Shown in pieces: positions 1-7,073 of a stretch of DNA of 33,095 bases (positions are counted from its first letter, which is position 1; each line of letters begins with the position of its first letter). Both the position numbers and the translations under genes were made by a program. The notes under the pieces are model-generated. The model was not told the origin of the DNA. It did no database searches and worked only from the letters and a program-made list of their open reading frames with translations. Location: NCBI GenBank assembly GCA_018716105.1, contig DVKH01000033.1, positions 1 to 33,095 on the forward strand, written 5' to 3'. This stretch comes from Candidatus Fimivivens faecavium (lineage in GTDB: Bacteria; Bacillota; Clostridia; Oscillospirales; Ruminococcaceae).

Positions 1-46
1 TTGGCCCATCAGCCCCGCAGGAGGCGGGATTGGGAGGGAACGTAAA

Positions 47-637
47 ATGGCACAGAGGCTCCCGGTTTATCTGCTGCTCGACGTGAGCGCGTCGATGGCG
101 GGCGAACCGATCGAGGCTTTGCGGCAGGGGGTGCGCGCGCTCCAGCTCGAGCTTTCAGAGGATCCGCAGGCCGCGCGGACGGCCTGGGTTTCGGTGATCG
201 CATTCGGCTCCGGGGCGCGGCAGTTGACGCCGCTGACCGCGCTTTCCCGGTTTCGCGCGCCGTCTCTCGAGGTTGAGGGGACGAGTGCGCTGGGCGCCGC
301 GCTGCGCCTGCTGGACCGCTGTATCGAGCGCGAGGTCGTACCGCCCCGCGAAGGCGAAGCGGGGGATTTTCTGCCGATGGCGTTCCTCCTGACCGACGGG
401 GCGCCGACCGACGAATGGCAGGTTGCGGCCGGGGCTCTTGTGGGGCGTGTGCGCCTGGTCGCCTGCGGCGCGGGCGCGAGGGCGGACATGAAGACGCTCC
501 GGGAGCTTGCCCCCGACGCGCTCGCGCTCAATTCCCTCTCGGCGGGGGCGCTCGCGGAGTATTTCAGCTTTGTTTCGGCCCGGGTCAGGGAGACGGCCGG
601 ACGGGAGGGGGGAGGCGAAATCGGATGGCGGAATTGA
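47..637 (+). CDS. TerY-like von Willebrand factor A (vWA) domain protein
   Basis: A 196-residue protein that is essentially one vWA domain. The metal-ion-dependent adhesion site is complete: D12-x-S14-x-S16 in DVSASM, T79 in EGTSALG, and D117 in LLTDGAPTDEW. No signal peptide or membrane segment is visible, so it is probably cytoplasmic. Family knowledge: TerY-type vWA proteins are encoded next to a protein kinase in Ter clusters and are thought to act as metal-dependent assembly or sensing factors. The ATG at 47 has a GGGAGGGAA ribosome site 6-7 bases upstream. The 3' end overlaps the next gene by 13 bases, implying translational coupling with the kinase. The window starts only 46 bases upstream, so the operon start may lie outside. 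Confidence 0.88.
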   Translation: MAQRLPVYLLLDVSASMAGEPIEALRQGVRALQLELSEDPQAARTAWVSVIAFGSGARQLTPLTALSRFRAPSLEVEGTSALGAALRLLDRCIEREVVPPREGEAGDFLPMAFLLTDGAPTDEWQVAAGALVGRVRLVACGAGARADMKTLRELAPDALALNSLSAGALAEYFSFVSARVRETAGREGGGEIGWRN

Positions 638-2109
638 TGGAGGCTGTCGTTGAGTCGGGTATGCGCATCCCTTACATAAAGGTGGACAATCCGCCGCGCG
701 GCGGGATGAAACACACCTATTTCGCGCCGGACAAAAGCTACGTCGTCCAGTTTTTCAACGATCCGGAGATGGAACGTGACCCGAATCTCGTCAGCCGCCT
801 GAAGGCGATCACCGGGCGCTATAACCCGACCCGGTCGGAGGACAAGGGCGGGTCGATCGGGACCGACGACAGAACCGCCGCCTATTTCGCAAAGCTCTTC
901 TGCTGGCCGACCGCGCTGGTCGTCGCGCCGCGGCTCGGGATTGTCTGCCCGGCCTATGGCGAGGAGTTTTTTTTCACCGAGAAGTCATCGTATGAATGTA
1001 ACCTTGCCGGGGTGGACAAACGCAGCACCTGGTTTACGACCAAGCGGCGGGCGCTGCTGGCGCGGGATGAACTCGGCGACTTTGCGGCGATGCTCGACTG
1101 CTCGACCGCCCTTGCGCGCGCGGTGAGGCGGATGCACCAGGCGGGGCTTGCGCACTCGGACCTTTCGATGAACAACGTCCTGATCGACCCAAAGACCGGG
1201 CGTAGCGTCGTGATCGACATCGACACGCTTGTGGTGCCGGGCATCTATCCGCCTGAGGTAATCGGGACGAGCGGCTATATCGCGCCGGAGGTGCTTATTG
1301 GGCTGCGAAAGCCGCGGGGTGATCCCGGAAGGGTTGCGCCTTCCGCTTTGACCGACCTGCACGCGCTCGCGGTTTTGATCTACGAATACCTTCTGCGGCG
1401 GCATCCGCTCGCGGGGCCGAAGCGCTGCGGCACAGCGCCGGAGACCGGCGAAGAGCGGGAATACCTGATGTTCGGGCCCGAGGCGCTGTATATTGAACAC
1501 CCGAGCGACCGGTCGAACCGGCCGGGCGGCCTCAAAACCGAGGCGCGGGATCTCGGGCCTGCGCTGGAAAAACTCTTTCTCCGGGCCTTTGTTGAGGGCC
1601 TCCGGGACCCGGAGGCGCGGCCGACGGCTCTGGAATGGGAGCGCGCGCTCGAAGAGACGAAGGAAATGATCTGGCCGTGCAAAAACCCCGCCTGCGACCG
1701 GAAGTGGTTTATTCTCCACGATCCTCAGCGGCCGGTCTGCCCGTTCTGCGGGGAATCGGCGCGCGGACAGGAGCTTTTGGAACTCTCGTTTTACCAGGAG
1801 CAGCGGGGGACCCGCGGGCAGTGGCTGAAGGTCCGGCAGGCCAACGTCTGTCATCATCGGGTTTTATATCCCTGGCATGTCTATGGGAATCTCCATCCAA
1901 ACGAAAAGACCGAGCCGGTTGCGCAGGCGGAGGTCGTCAAGGTCAACGGCCGGTGGGCGCTTTTGAACCGGGAGGCGGACAACATGCGCAGCCCGGACGG
2001 GCGCCTTCTCCCGAAGGGGAGCAGGGCCTTTCTGTCGGACCGGTCACGCTTCCTCGCTTCGCGCAGGGAAAAGGGCCTGATGGTTGAGGTTTCAATCCGG
2101 CCCCTTTGA
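625..2109 (+). CDS. Ter-cluster protein kinase with C-terminal zinc ribbon
   Basis: A 494-residue protein, taking ATG 625, which lies inside the end of the vWA gene behind GGGGGAGGCG. An in-frame start at 415 would translate only out-of-frame vWA sequence. The kinase C-lobe is clear: catalytic loop HSDLSMNN (H177, D179), a metal-binding segment IDIDT (D198/D200) in place of DFG, and GTSGYIAPEVL resembling the activation-loop APE. In the N-lobe the expected beta-3 lysine is not obvious; YVVQFF has Q42 at the apparent position. After the kinase a zinc ribbon has C352, C357, C372 and C375 (last pair CPFC), followed by about 110 residues of unassigned sequence. Known context: vWA-kinase pairs in Ter operons. 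Inferred role: a Ser/Thr-type kinase signalling to the cluster. Whether it is active is uncertain. Confidence 0.85.
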   Translation: MAELMEAVVESGMRIPYIKVDNPPRGGMKHTYFAPDKSYVVQFFNDPEMERDPNLVSRLKAITGRYNPTRSEDKGGSIGTDDRTAAYFAKLFCWPTALVVAPRLGIVCPAYGEEFFFTEKSSYECNLAGVDKRSTWFTTKRRALLARDELGDFAAMLDCSTALARAVRRMHQAGLAHSDLSMNNVLIDPKTGRSVVIDIDTLVVPGIYPPEVIGTSGYIAPEVLIGLRKPRGDPGRVAPSALTDLHALAVLIYEYLLRRHPLAGPKRCGTAPETGEEREYLMFGPEALYIEHPSDRSNRPGGLKTEARDLGPALEKLFLRAFVEGLRDPEARPTALEWERALEETKEMIWPCKNPACDRKWFILHDPQRPVCPFCGESARGQELLELSFYQEQRGTRGQWLKVRQANVCHHRVLYPWHVYGNLHPNEKTEPVAQAEVVKVNGRWALLNREADNMRSPDGRLLPKGSRAFLSDRSRFLASRREKGLMVEVSIRPL

Positions 2110-2161
2110 AGGAGGCCGTTTTGGATAAAAGGAAGTCAACGAAAATATGAGGGGTGTGTGA

Positions 2162-4840
2162 ATGCATTTGCAGGAGCAGAACAGGATGGGCCTGACCGAC
2201 GCCGAGGCGGCCAAGTCACGGGCGGCTTACGGCAGCAACCGCCTGAGCGAACTTGAGAGCGAGAGCTTTTGGGATAAGCTCAGGGACAATTTCGGGGACC
2301 CGATGATCAAAATTCTCTGTGTGGCGCTGGTGATCAATGTGATCTTTGCGCTGATGGGGCAGACCGAGTGGTATGAGCCGCTTGGGATCGCGCTTGCGGT
2401 GACGCTCGCGACATTTGTTTCAACTTTCTCTGAGTACCGGAATGAAAATGCGTTTCAGCACCTGCAGGAGGAAGCTTCCAAAATCCGCTGCAAGGTGTAC
2501 CGGAACGGGGAAGTGACCGAGATCCCGATCGACGACATCGTGGTCAACGACTGCGTGCTGCTCCAGTCGGGCGACAAGATCCCGGCGGACGGCGTCCTGA
2601 TCGAGGGCGACCTGCGGGTGGACCAGTCGGTTCTCAACGGCGAAAGCAAGGAAGCGAAGAAGGTCGTCATGCGGGAGGATTATGTCGATTCCGGCGAGGG
2701 GATCGACTTCCTGAACCCCTACAAGGTGTTCCGCGGGACCATTGTCTGCTCCGGAAACGCGGTGCTGTCGGTTTCGACGGTCGGCGACAGGACCGTTTAT
2801 GGGCAGATTGCGAGCGAGCTGCAGCAGGACGACGAGCGGGATTCGCCGCTGAAGGTAAAGCTCGGCCATCTGGCCGATGGGATCAGCAAGTTCGGCTACA
2901 TCGGCGGCATCGCGATTGCGGTCGCGCTTCTGTTCCAGCGGATCGTCATCCACAACGGCTTTGACGCCGCGCAGATCCTGGCCTACTGCTCGAACTGGAT
3001 GACGATTCTCAACGACGTTGTGCACGCGGTGATCCTCGCGGTCATCATCATCGTAATGGCGGTGCCGGAAGGGCTTCCGCTGATGATCGCGCTGGTTTCG
3101 GCGCTCAACATGGGCAAAATGCTCAAAGACAACGTCCTCGTCCGGAAGATCGCGGGGATCGAGACGGCGGGAAGCCTCAACATCCTCTTTTCCGACAAAA
3201 CCGGCACCATCACCAAGGGGCAGCTCGAGGCGGTCGTCTTTGTCAGCGGCGAAGGGCGGCAGTTCGAGGATTACGACAGCGTCGTGGGAGAGCTTGGAAC
3301 CCTCCTTTCGCTTTCCACCTGCCACAACACCAACGCGATGATCACCGGGCAGGGGAGCCAGACCAAGATTATCGGCGGCAACGCGACCGAGCGCGCTATC
3401 CTCGGCTTTGCGGCCGGGAAGGGTTCGAACGCCATCCAGGCCCGGCAGGTGCGCTCGATCCCGTTTAACTCCGACAATAAATATTCCGCGACCAGCGTCG
3501 AGGGCGACTATCACTGCACGCTGGTCAAGGGCGCGCCGGAGCGGATTCTGCCGCGGTGCAAATATTACTTCGATACCGACGGGAACAAGGTCCCGTTCGA
3601 CGAAAAGCGCGCGGTGGTAGACGGGCAGATCGATGCGCTCGCCAACCGCGCCATCCGGGTTCTCGCCCTCGCGGTTGCGGACGAGCCGCTCTGCGAGGAC
3701 TGCCTCCCTGACGGTGAATGGACGCTGGTCGGCGTGATGGGCATCCGCGACGAGGTGCGCCCCGAATCGACCGCAGCCATCGCCGAGGTCAAGGGCGCGG
3801 GCGTGCAGGTGGTGATGATCACCGGCGACCGGAAGGACACCGCCGTCGCCATCGCAAAGGAAGCGGGGCTGATCGAAAAGGAAAGCGACCTGGTGCTGAC
3901 GAGCGACGAGCTTCAGGCGCTTGACGACGAAGCCCTCAAAGAAAAGCTCTCCGACATCCGGGTGGTGGCGAGGGCGCTCCCGAGCGACAAGTCCCGGCTG
4001 GTGCGCATCGCGCAGGAGAAGAACCTCGTGGTCGGCATGACCGGCGACGGCGTGAACGATTCGCCCGCGCTCAAGAAAGCCGACGTCGGCTTTGCGATGG
4101 GCGGCGGGACCGAAGTGGCGAAGGAGGCGAGCGACATCGTCATCCTCGACGACAACTTCACATCGATCGAGCGGGCGATTCTCTACGGCAGGACCATCTT
4201 CAATTCGATCCGCAAGTTCATCATCTTCCAGCTGACCATCAACGTGGCGGCCGTCCTGGTTTCGTTTGTGTCGCCTCTGCTCGGGATCGAAAACCCGCTC
4301 TCGATCACCCAGATCCTCTGGGTCAACCTTGTGATGGATACGCTCGCGGCGCTCGCCTTCGGCGGGGAACCGGCGCTCCGCCGCTTTATGAAGGAAAAGC
4401 CGAAGCGCCGGGACGAGCCGATCGTCAGCCGGTATATGTGGAGCAGCATCCTGACCGGAAGCGGGTGGGTGTTCGTCCTGAGCATGTTCCTGCTCCTGAC
4501 CGAGGCCGGGCGTTCGCTGTTCCGGCCGGGTCCGAACAACGAGTATCTCCTGACCGGTTACTTCACCTTCTTCATCCTCGCGGCGGTGTTCAACGCCTTC
4601 AACGCGCGGACGGAACAGCTCAATCTCTTTGACAACATCGGCCGGAACAAGGGCTTTTTAAAGATCCTGGCGATCATTGTGGCGGTACAGGTTTTGATGG
4701 CGGATTTCGGGGGCGTGGTGCTGCGGTGCTTCGGCCTCACCCTTGGCGAATGGGCGGCTGTCACGCTCCTTGCGTTTACCATTATCCCGGTCGATCTTGT
4801 CCGAAAGCTCCTGATGGGTTCCGGGCGGAAAGCGGCCTGA
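2162..4840 (+). CDS. P-type Ca2+-transporting ATPase (PMCA-like, type IIB)
   Basis: An 892-residue membrane pump, expected to export Ca2+ using ATP. All core motifs are present: PEGLP (302-306) in M4, the phosphorylated Asp D345 in DKTGTIT, KGAPERIL in the nucleotide-binding domain, TGDRKDTAVAIAKEAG, and the hinge TGDGVND (627-633). The M6 sequence NLVMDTLAALAF resembles plasma-membrane (IIB) rather than SERCA (IIA) pumps, suggesting one Ca2+ site per cycle. The N-terminal cation-ATPase domain and six C-terminal helices are intact, and the length is normal for the family. ATG 2162 follows GAGGGG at 7 bases. No TerC membrane protein is visible in this cluster, so the pump may supply its membrane and metal-handling function (inference), which fits the Ca2+-binding TerD proteins next door. 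Confidence 0.93.
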   Translation: MHLQEQNRMGLTDAEAAKSRAAYGSNRLSELESESFWDKLRDNFGDPMIKILCVALVINVIFALMGQTEWYEPLGIALAVTLATFVSTFSEYRNENAFQHLQEEASKIRCKVYRNGEVTEIPIDDIVVNDCVLLQSGDKIPADGVLIEGDLRVDQSVLNGESKEAKKVVMREDYVDSGEGIDFLNPYKVFRGTIVCSGNAVLSVSTVGDRTVYGQIASELQQDDERDSPLKVKLGHLADGISKFGYIGGIAIAVALLFQRIVIHNGFDAAQILAYCSNWMTILNDVVHAVILAVIIIVMAVPEGLPLMIALVSALNMGKMLKDNVLVRKIAGIETAGSLNILFSDKTGTITKGQLEAVVFVSGEGRQFEDYDSVVGELGTLLSLSTCHNTNAMITGQGSQTKIIGGNATERAILGFAAGKGSNAIQARQVRSIPFNSDNKYSATSVEGDYHCTLVKGAPERILPRCKYYFDTDGNKVPFDEKRAVVDGQIDALANRAIRVLALAVADEPLCEDCLPDGEWTLVGVMGIRDEVRPESTAAIAEVKGAGVQVVMITGDRKDTAVAIAKEAGLIEKESDLVLTSDELQALDDEALKEKLSDIRVVARALPSDKSRLVRIAQEKNLVVGMTGDGVNDSPALKKADVGFAMGGGTEVAKEASDIVILDDNFTSIERAILYGRTIFNSIRKFIIFQLTINVAAVLVSFVSPLLGIENPLSITQILWVNLVMDTLAALAFGGEPALRRFMKEKPKRRDEPIVSRYMWSSILTGSGWVFVLSMFLLLTEAGRSLFRPGPNNEYLLTGYFTFFILAAVFNAFNARTEQLNLFDNIGRNKGFLKILAIIVAVQVLMADFGGVVLRCFGLTLGEWAAVTLLAFTIIPVDLVRKLLMGSGRKAA

Positions 4841-4918
4841 TTTGTCTTCTCTGTGTTCGCGCGGCCGCCGCCCGGCGCGCCGCTTCACATCCAAACAAAA
4901 GAAATGAGGGAAATTTTT

Positions 4919-5500
4919 ATGGCGATCAGCTTGCAGAAAGGCCAGAAAGTGGATTTGACGAAGGGGAATGCTGGGCTCTCGAAGCTTCTCATCGGGCTTG
5001 GCTGGGACGTGAACCAGTACGACGGCGGCTCGGATTTTGATCTCGACGCGGCGGCGTTCCTGCTCGGCGAGAACGGGAAGTGCGCGGCCGGCGCCGACTT
5101 TGTCTTCTACGGAAACACCAGCCACGCGAGCGGCGCGGTCACACATATGGGCGATAACCTGACCGGCGCGGGCGATGGCGACGACGAGCAGATCAAGGTT
5201 GACCTCTCTAAAGTCCCCGCGTCTGTTCAGAGGATCGCGTTTACCGTCACCATCTATGATGCGGAAGCGAGGCGGCAGAATTTCGGCCAGGTGTCGAACT
5301 CCTTTATTCGGATTGTGGATGAGGCGAAGGGGCAGGAGCTGATCCGCTACGACCTGGGCGAGGACTTTTCGATTGAAACGGCGGTGGTCGTCGGCGAACT
5401 CTACCGCAACGGCGCCGAGTGGAAGTTCAACGCCATCGGAAGCGGGTTTTCCGGCGGCCTTGCGGCGCTTTGCAGGAGCTACGGCGTGGACGTCGGCTGA
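4919..5500 (+). CDS. terD: TerD family protein, first copy
   Basis: A 193-residue TerD-domain protein with the classic features: N-terminal [29 protein letters not shown] (from F40), and the acidic Ca2+-binding loop [13 protein letters not shown] (78-90), ending in [18 protein letters not shown]. Family knowledge: TerD domains bind Ca2+ through these acidic motifs and are tied to tellurite, phage and other stress phenotypes. The start at 4919 is set by GAGGG 8 bases upstream; an in-frame start at 4853 would only translate untypical Pro/Ala-rich leader sequence. It lies 78 bases after the Ca2+ pump and is followed by a strong terminator, so pump and first terD probably share a transcript. It is closest to the third copy in sequence. 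Confidence 0.94.
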   Translation: MAISLQKGQKVDLTKGNAGLSKLLIGLGWDVNQYDGGSDFDLDAAAFLLGENGKCAAGADFVFYGNTSHASGAVTHMGDNLTGAGDGDDEQIKVDLSKVPASVQRIAFTVTIYDAEARRQNFGQVSNSFIRIVDEAKGQELIRYDLGEDFSIETAVVVGELYRNGAEWKFNAIGSGFSGGLAALCRSYGVDVG

Positions 5501-5522
5501 CTTACATTTTCGGACGCTTTCG

Positions 5523-5556
5523 TTCCGGGGCGGCCCTGCCGTCCCGGAAACTTTTC
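5523..5556 (+). terminator. Rho-independent terminator after first terD
   Basis: A 12-base-pair stem (5523-5534 with 5538-5549, one G-U pair) closes on a three-base loop and is followed by ACTTTTCT. It lies 22 bases past the terD stop codon and separates the upstream genes from the second and third terD copies. Confidence 0.85.
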
Positions 5557-5573
5557 TAAAACCCCGCTCACGG

Positions 5574-5602
5574 TTGAAACTGAACGGGGAATCGTTTACA
5601 AT
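5574..5602 (+). promoter_or_regulatory. SigA-type promoter for second and third terD
   Basis: TTGAAA at 5574-5579 and TACAAT at 5597-5602 are separated by exactly 17 bases. The site sits just after the terminator at 5523-5556 and about 65 bases before the next start codon, so the downstream terD pair can be expressed independently of the pump and kinase genes. Confidence 0.72.
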
Positions 5603-5667
5603 AAAGCCATCGGCCGCTGGAAAGGGCATTCACAGGACTGGGAAAAACGATATCGGAGGGATTTGCT

Positions 5668-6285
5668 ATGTCAGTCAATCTGCAAAAAGGCCAAAAGGTC
5701 GATCTCACCAAAGGAAACGCGGGGCTTAAACGGATCCTGGTGGGCCTCGGCTGGGACGAAGCCCCGAGGGGCGGCGGCGGAAAAGGCCTGTTCGGTTCAT
5801 TATTCGGGGGCGGAAACAAGGCGGAGGACATTGACTGCGACGCCTCCTGCCTGGTGCTGACCGAGAACGGCAAGCTCAATCATAAGGAAGACGTGGTGTA
5901 CTTCGGGAATCTTACCCACAGGACCGGCGCGATCAAGCACATGGGGGACAACCTGACCGGCGCGGGCGACGGCGACGACGAACAGATTATGGTGGATCTC
6001 TCCTCCCTGCCGCAGAATGTAGAAAAGCTGGTTTTTGTCGTCAACATCTATCAGGCGGTTCAGCGCCATCAGCATTTCGGCATGATCCAGAATGCGTTTA
6101 TCCGGATTGTGGACGCTGGCAATAATAAGGAGCTCTGCCGGTACAACTTGTCTGAAAACTATGACAATATGACGGCGATGATCTTCGGCGAGGTCTACCG
6201 CTACAACGGCGAGTGGAAATTTACCGCGGTCGGCGCGGCGACAACCGACAACGGCCTCGGCGAAATTGTGAGAAGATATCAGTAA
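5668..6285 (+). CDS. terD: TerD family protein with Gly-rich insertion, second copy
   Basis: A 205-residue TerD protein starting at ATG 5668 after CGGAGGGA. It begins [19 protein letters not shown] and keeps the Ca2+ loop [13 protein letters not shown], but differs from its neighbours. Between GLGWD and the first acidic strand it carries about 20 extra residues rich in glycine (APRGGGGKGLFGS..., residues 32-53), and the usual [10 protein letters not shown] is replaced by IDCDASCLVL. The C-terminus ends GEIVRRYQ and lacks the [13 protein letters not shown] ending. The distinct subtype suggests a different partner or assembly position in a heteromeric TerD complex (inference). It sits 29 bases before the third copy and is probably co-transcribed with it. 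Confidence 0.93.
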   Translation: MSVNLQKGQKVDLTKGNAGLKRILVGLGWDEAPRGGGGKGLFGSLFGGGNKAEDIDCDASCLVLTENGKLNHKEDVVYFGNLTHRTGAIKHMGDNLTGAGDGDDEQIMVDLSSLPQNVEKLVFVVNIYQAVQRHQHFGMIQNAFIRIVDAGNNKELCRYNLSENYDNMTAMIFGEVYRYNGEWKFTAVGAATTDNGLGEIVRRYQ

Positions 6286-6314
6286 ACGTGATCCTTTGAA
6301 AGGAGCTTAGAAAT

Positions 6315-6899
6315 ATGGCGGTCAATCTTTCCAAGGGCCAGCGGGTCAGCCTCGAAAAGAGCATGACTTTGGCGATGGTGGGCCTCGGCTGGGATACCAA
6401 CCGTTACGACGGCGGGTTCGACTTTGACCTGGACGCGGCGGCGTTTCTCCTCGGCGAAAACGGGAAGGTGATGAAGGACGAGGACTTCATCTTCTACAAC
6501 AACCTTGAAAGCCAGGATGGTTCGGTCCGCCACACCGGCGACAACCTGACCGGCGCGGGCGACGGCGACGACGAGGTGATCGTCGTCAACTTTTCGAAGG
6601 TGCCCCCGCAGGTGCAGAAGATTGCGATCACCGTGACCATCCACGACGCGGTCAACCGCCGGCAGAACTTCGGCCAGGTTGCGAACGCGTTCGTGCGGGT
6701 GGCGAAGATGGCGCACGAAAACGACTTCGGCGGCGAAGAGGTCCTCCGGTACGACCTCGCGGAGGAGTTTTCCGTGGAGACGGCTCTGGTCATCTGCGAA
6801 ATCTATCGCCACGGCAGCGAATGGAAATTCAACCCTGTCGGCGCGGGCTATCAGGGCGGGCTGGAAGCGCTCTGCCGCGCGTACGGCGTCAATATTTAA
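6315..6899 (+). CDS. terD: TerD family protein, third copy
   Basis: A 194-residue TerD-domain protein: [37 protein letters not shown], and the C-terminal GAGYQGGLEALCRAYGVNI. All the acidic Ca2+-ligand clusters are intact. The N-terminus reads VNLSKGQRVSLEKS instead of VDLTKGN, a common variant in the family. The start has AAAGGAG 9 bases upstream, and the gene follows the second copy after 29 bases, so the pair forms one unit. A GC-rich hairpin and then a terminator follow it. Three full TerD paralogues plus a decayed fourth domain downstream point to a multi-subunit TerD assembly. Confidence 0.94.
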   Translation: MAVNLSKGQRVSLEKSMTLAMVGLGWDTNRYDGGFDFDLDAAAFLLGENGKVMKDEDFIFYNNLESQDGSVRHTGDNLTGAGDGDDEVIVVNFSKVPPQVQKIAITVTIHDAVNRRQNFGQVANAFVRVAKMAHENDFGGEEVLRYDLAEEFSVETALVICEIYRHGSEWKFNPVGAGYQGGLEALCRAYGVNI

Positions 6900-6927
6900 G
6901 CATCCGGTCCCGATTTGCTAATCCGCT

Positions 6928-6960
6928 CCGCGGGCTGCCGGAACACCCGGCGGCCCGCGG
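6928..6960 (+). other. GC-rich 14-bp hairpin after third terD
   Basis: A near-perfect inverted repeat (6928-6941 with 6947-6960, one G-U pair, five-base loop). No T-run follows, so on its own it is not a typical terminator. It may protect the terD mRNA 3' end or act together with the terminator directly after it. Confidence 0.6.
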
Positions 6961-6976
6961 CGGCCGATTGATCAGG

Positions 6977-7019
6977 AAAGGCGCAGGCGCGCCCAGGTCG
7001 GCGCGCCGGGGCCTTTTTT
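6977..7019 (+). terminator. Terminator between terD genes and the TerD-fusion gene
   Basis: Two copies of the 8-base palindrome GGCGCGCC (6986-6993, 7000-7007) pair with each other. Outside a 3x3 internal loop, AAAGGC (6977-6982) pairs with GCCTTT (7011-7016), and the T-run continues to 7019. It ends the second/third terD transcript. Confidence 0.8.
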
Positions 7020-7073
7020 GATGAATGAAAGGCAAAAGCGGCATAAATACGGCCGCTGAGGGGAGGGGACAAG

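Noticed and set aside
415..624. N-terminal extension of the kinase
   Set aside because: It overlaps the vWA gene out of frame; ATG 625 has the ribosome site and begins the conserved sequence.
2098..2122. Possible terminator between kinase and Ca2+ pump
   Set aside because: CGGCC/GGCCG with an imperfect inner stem and only TTTT; too weak to call, and the genes are 52 bases apart in the same direction.
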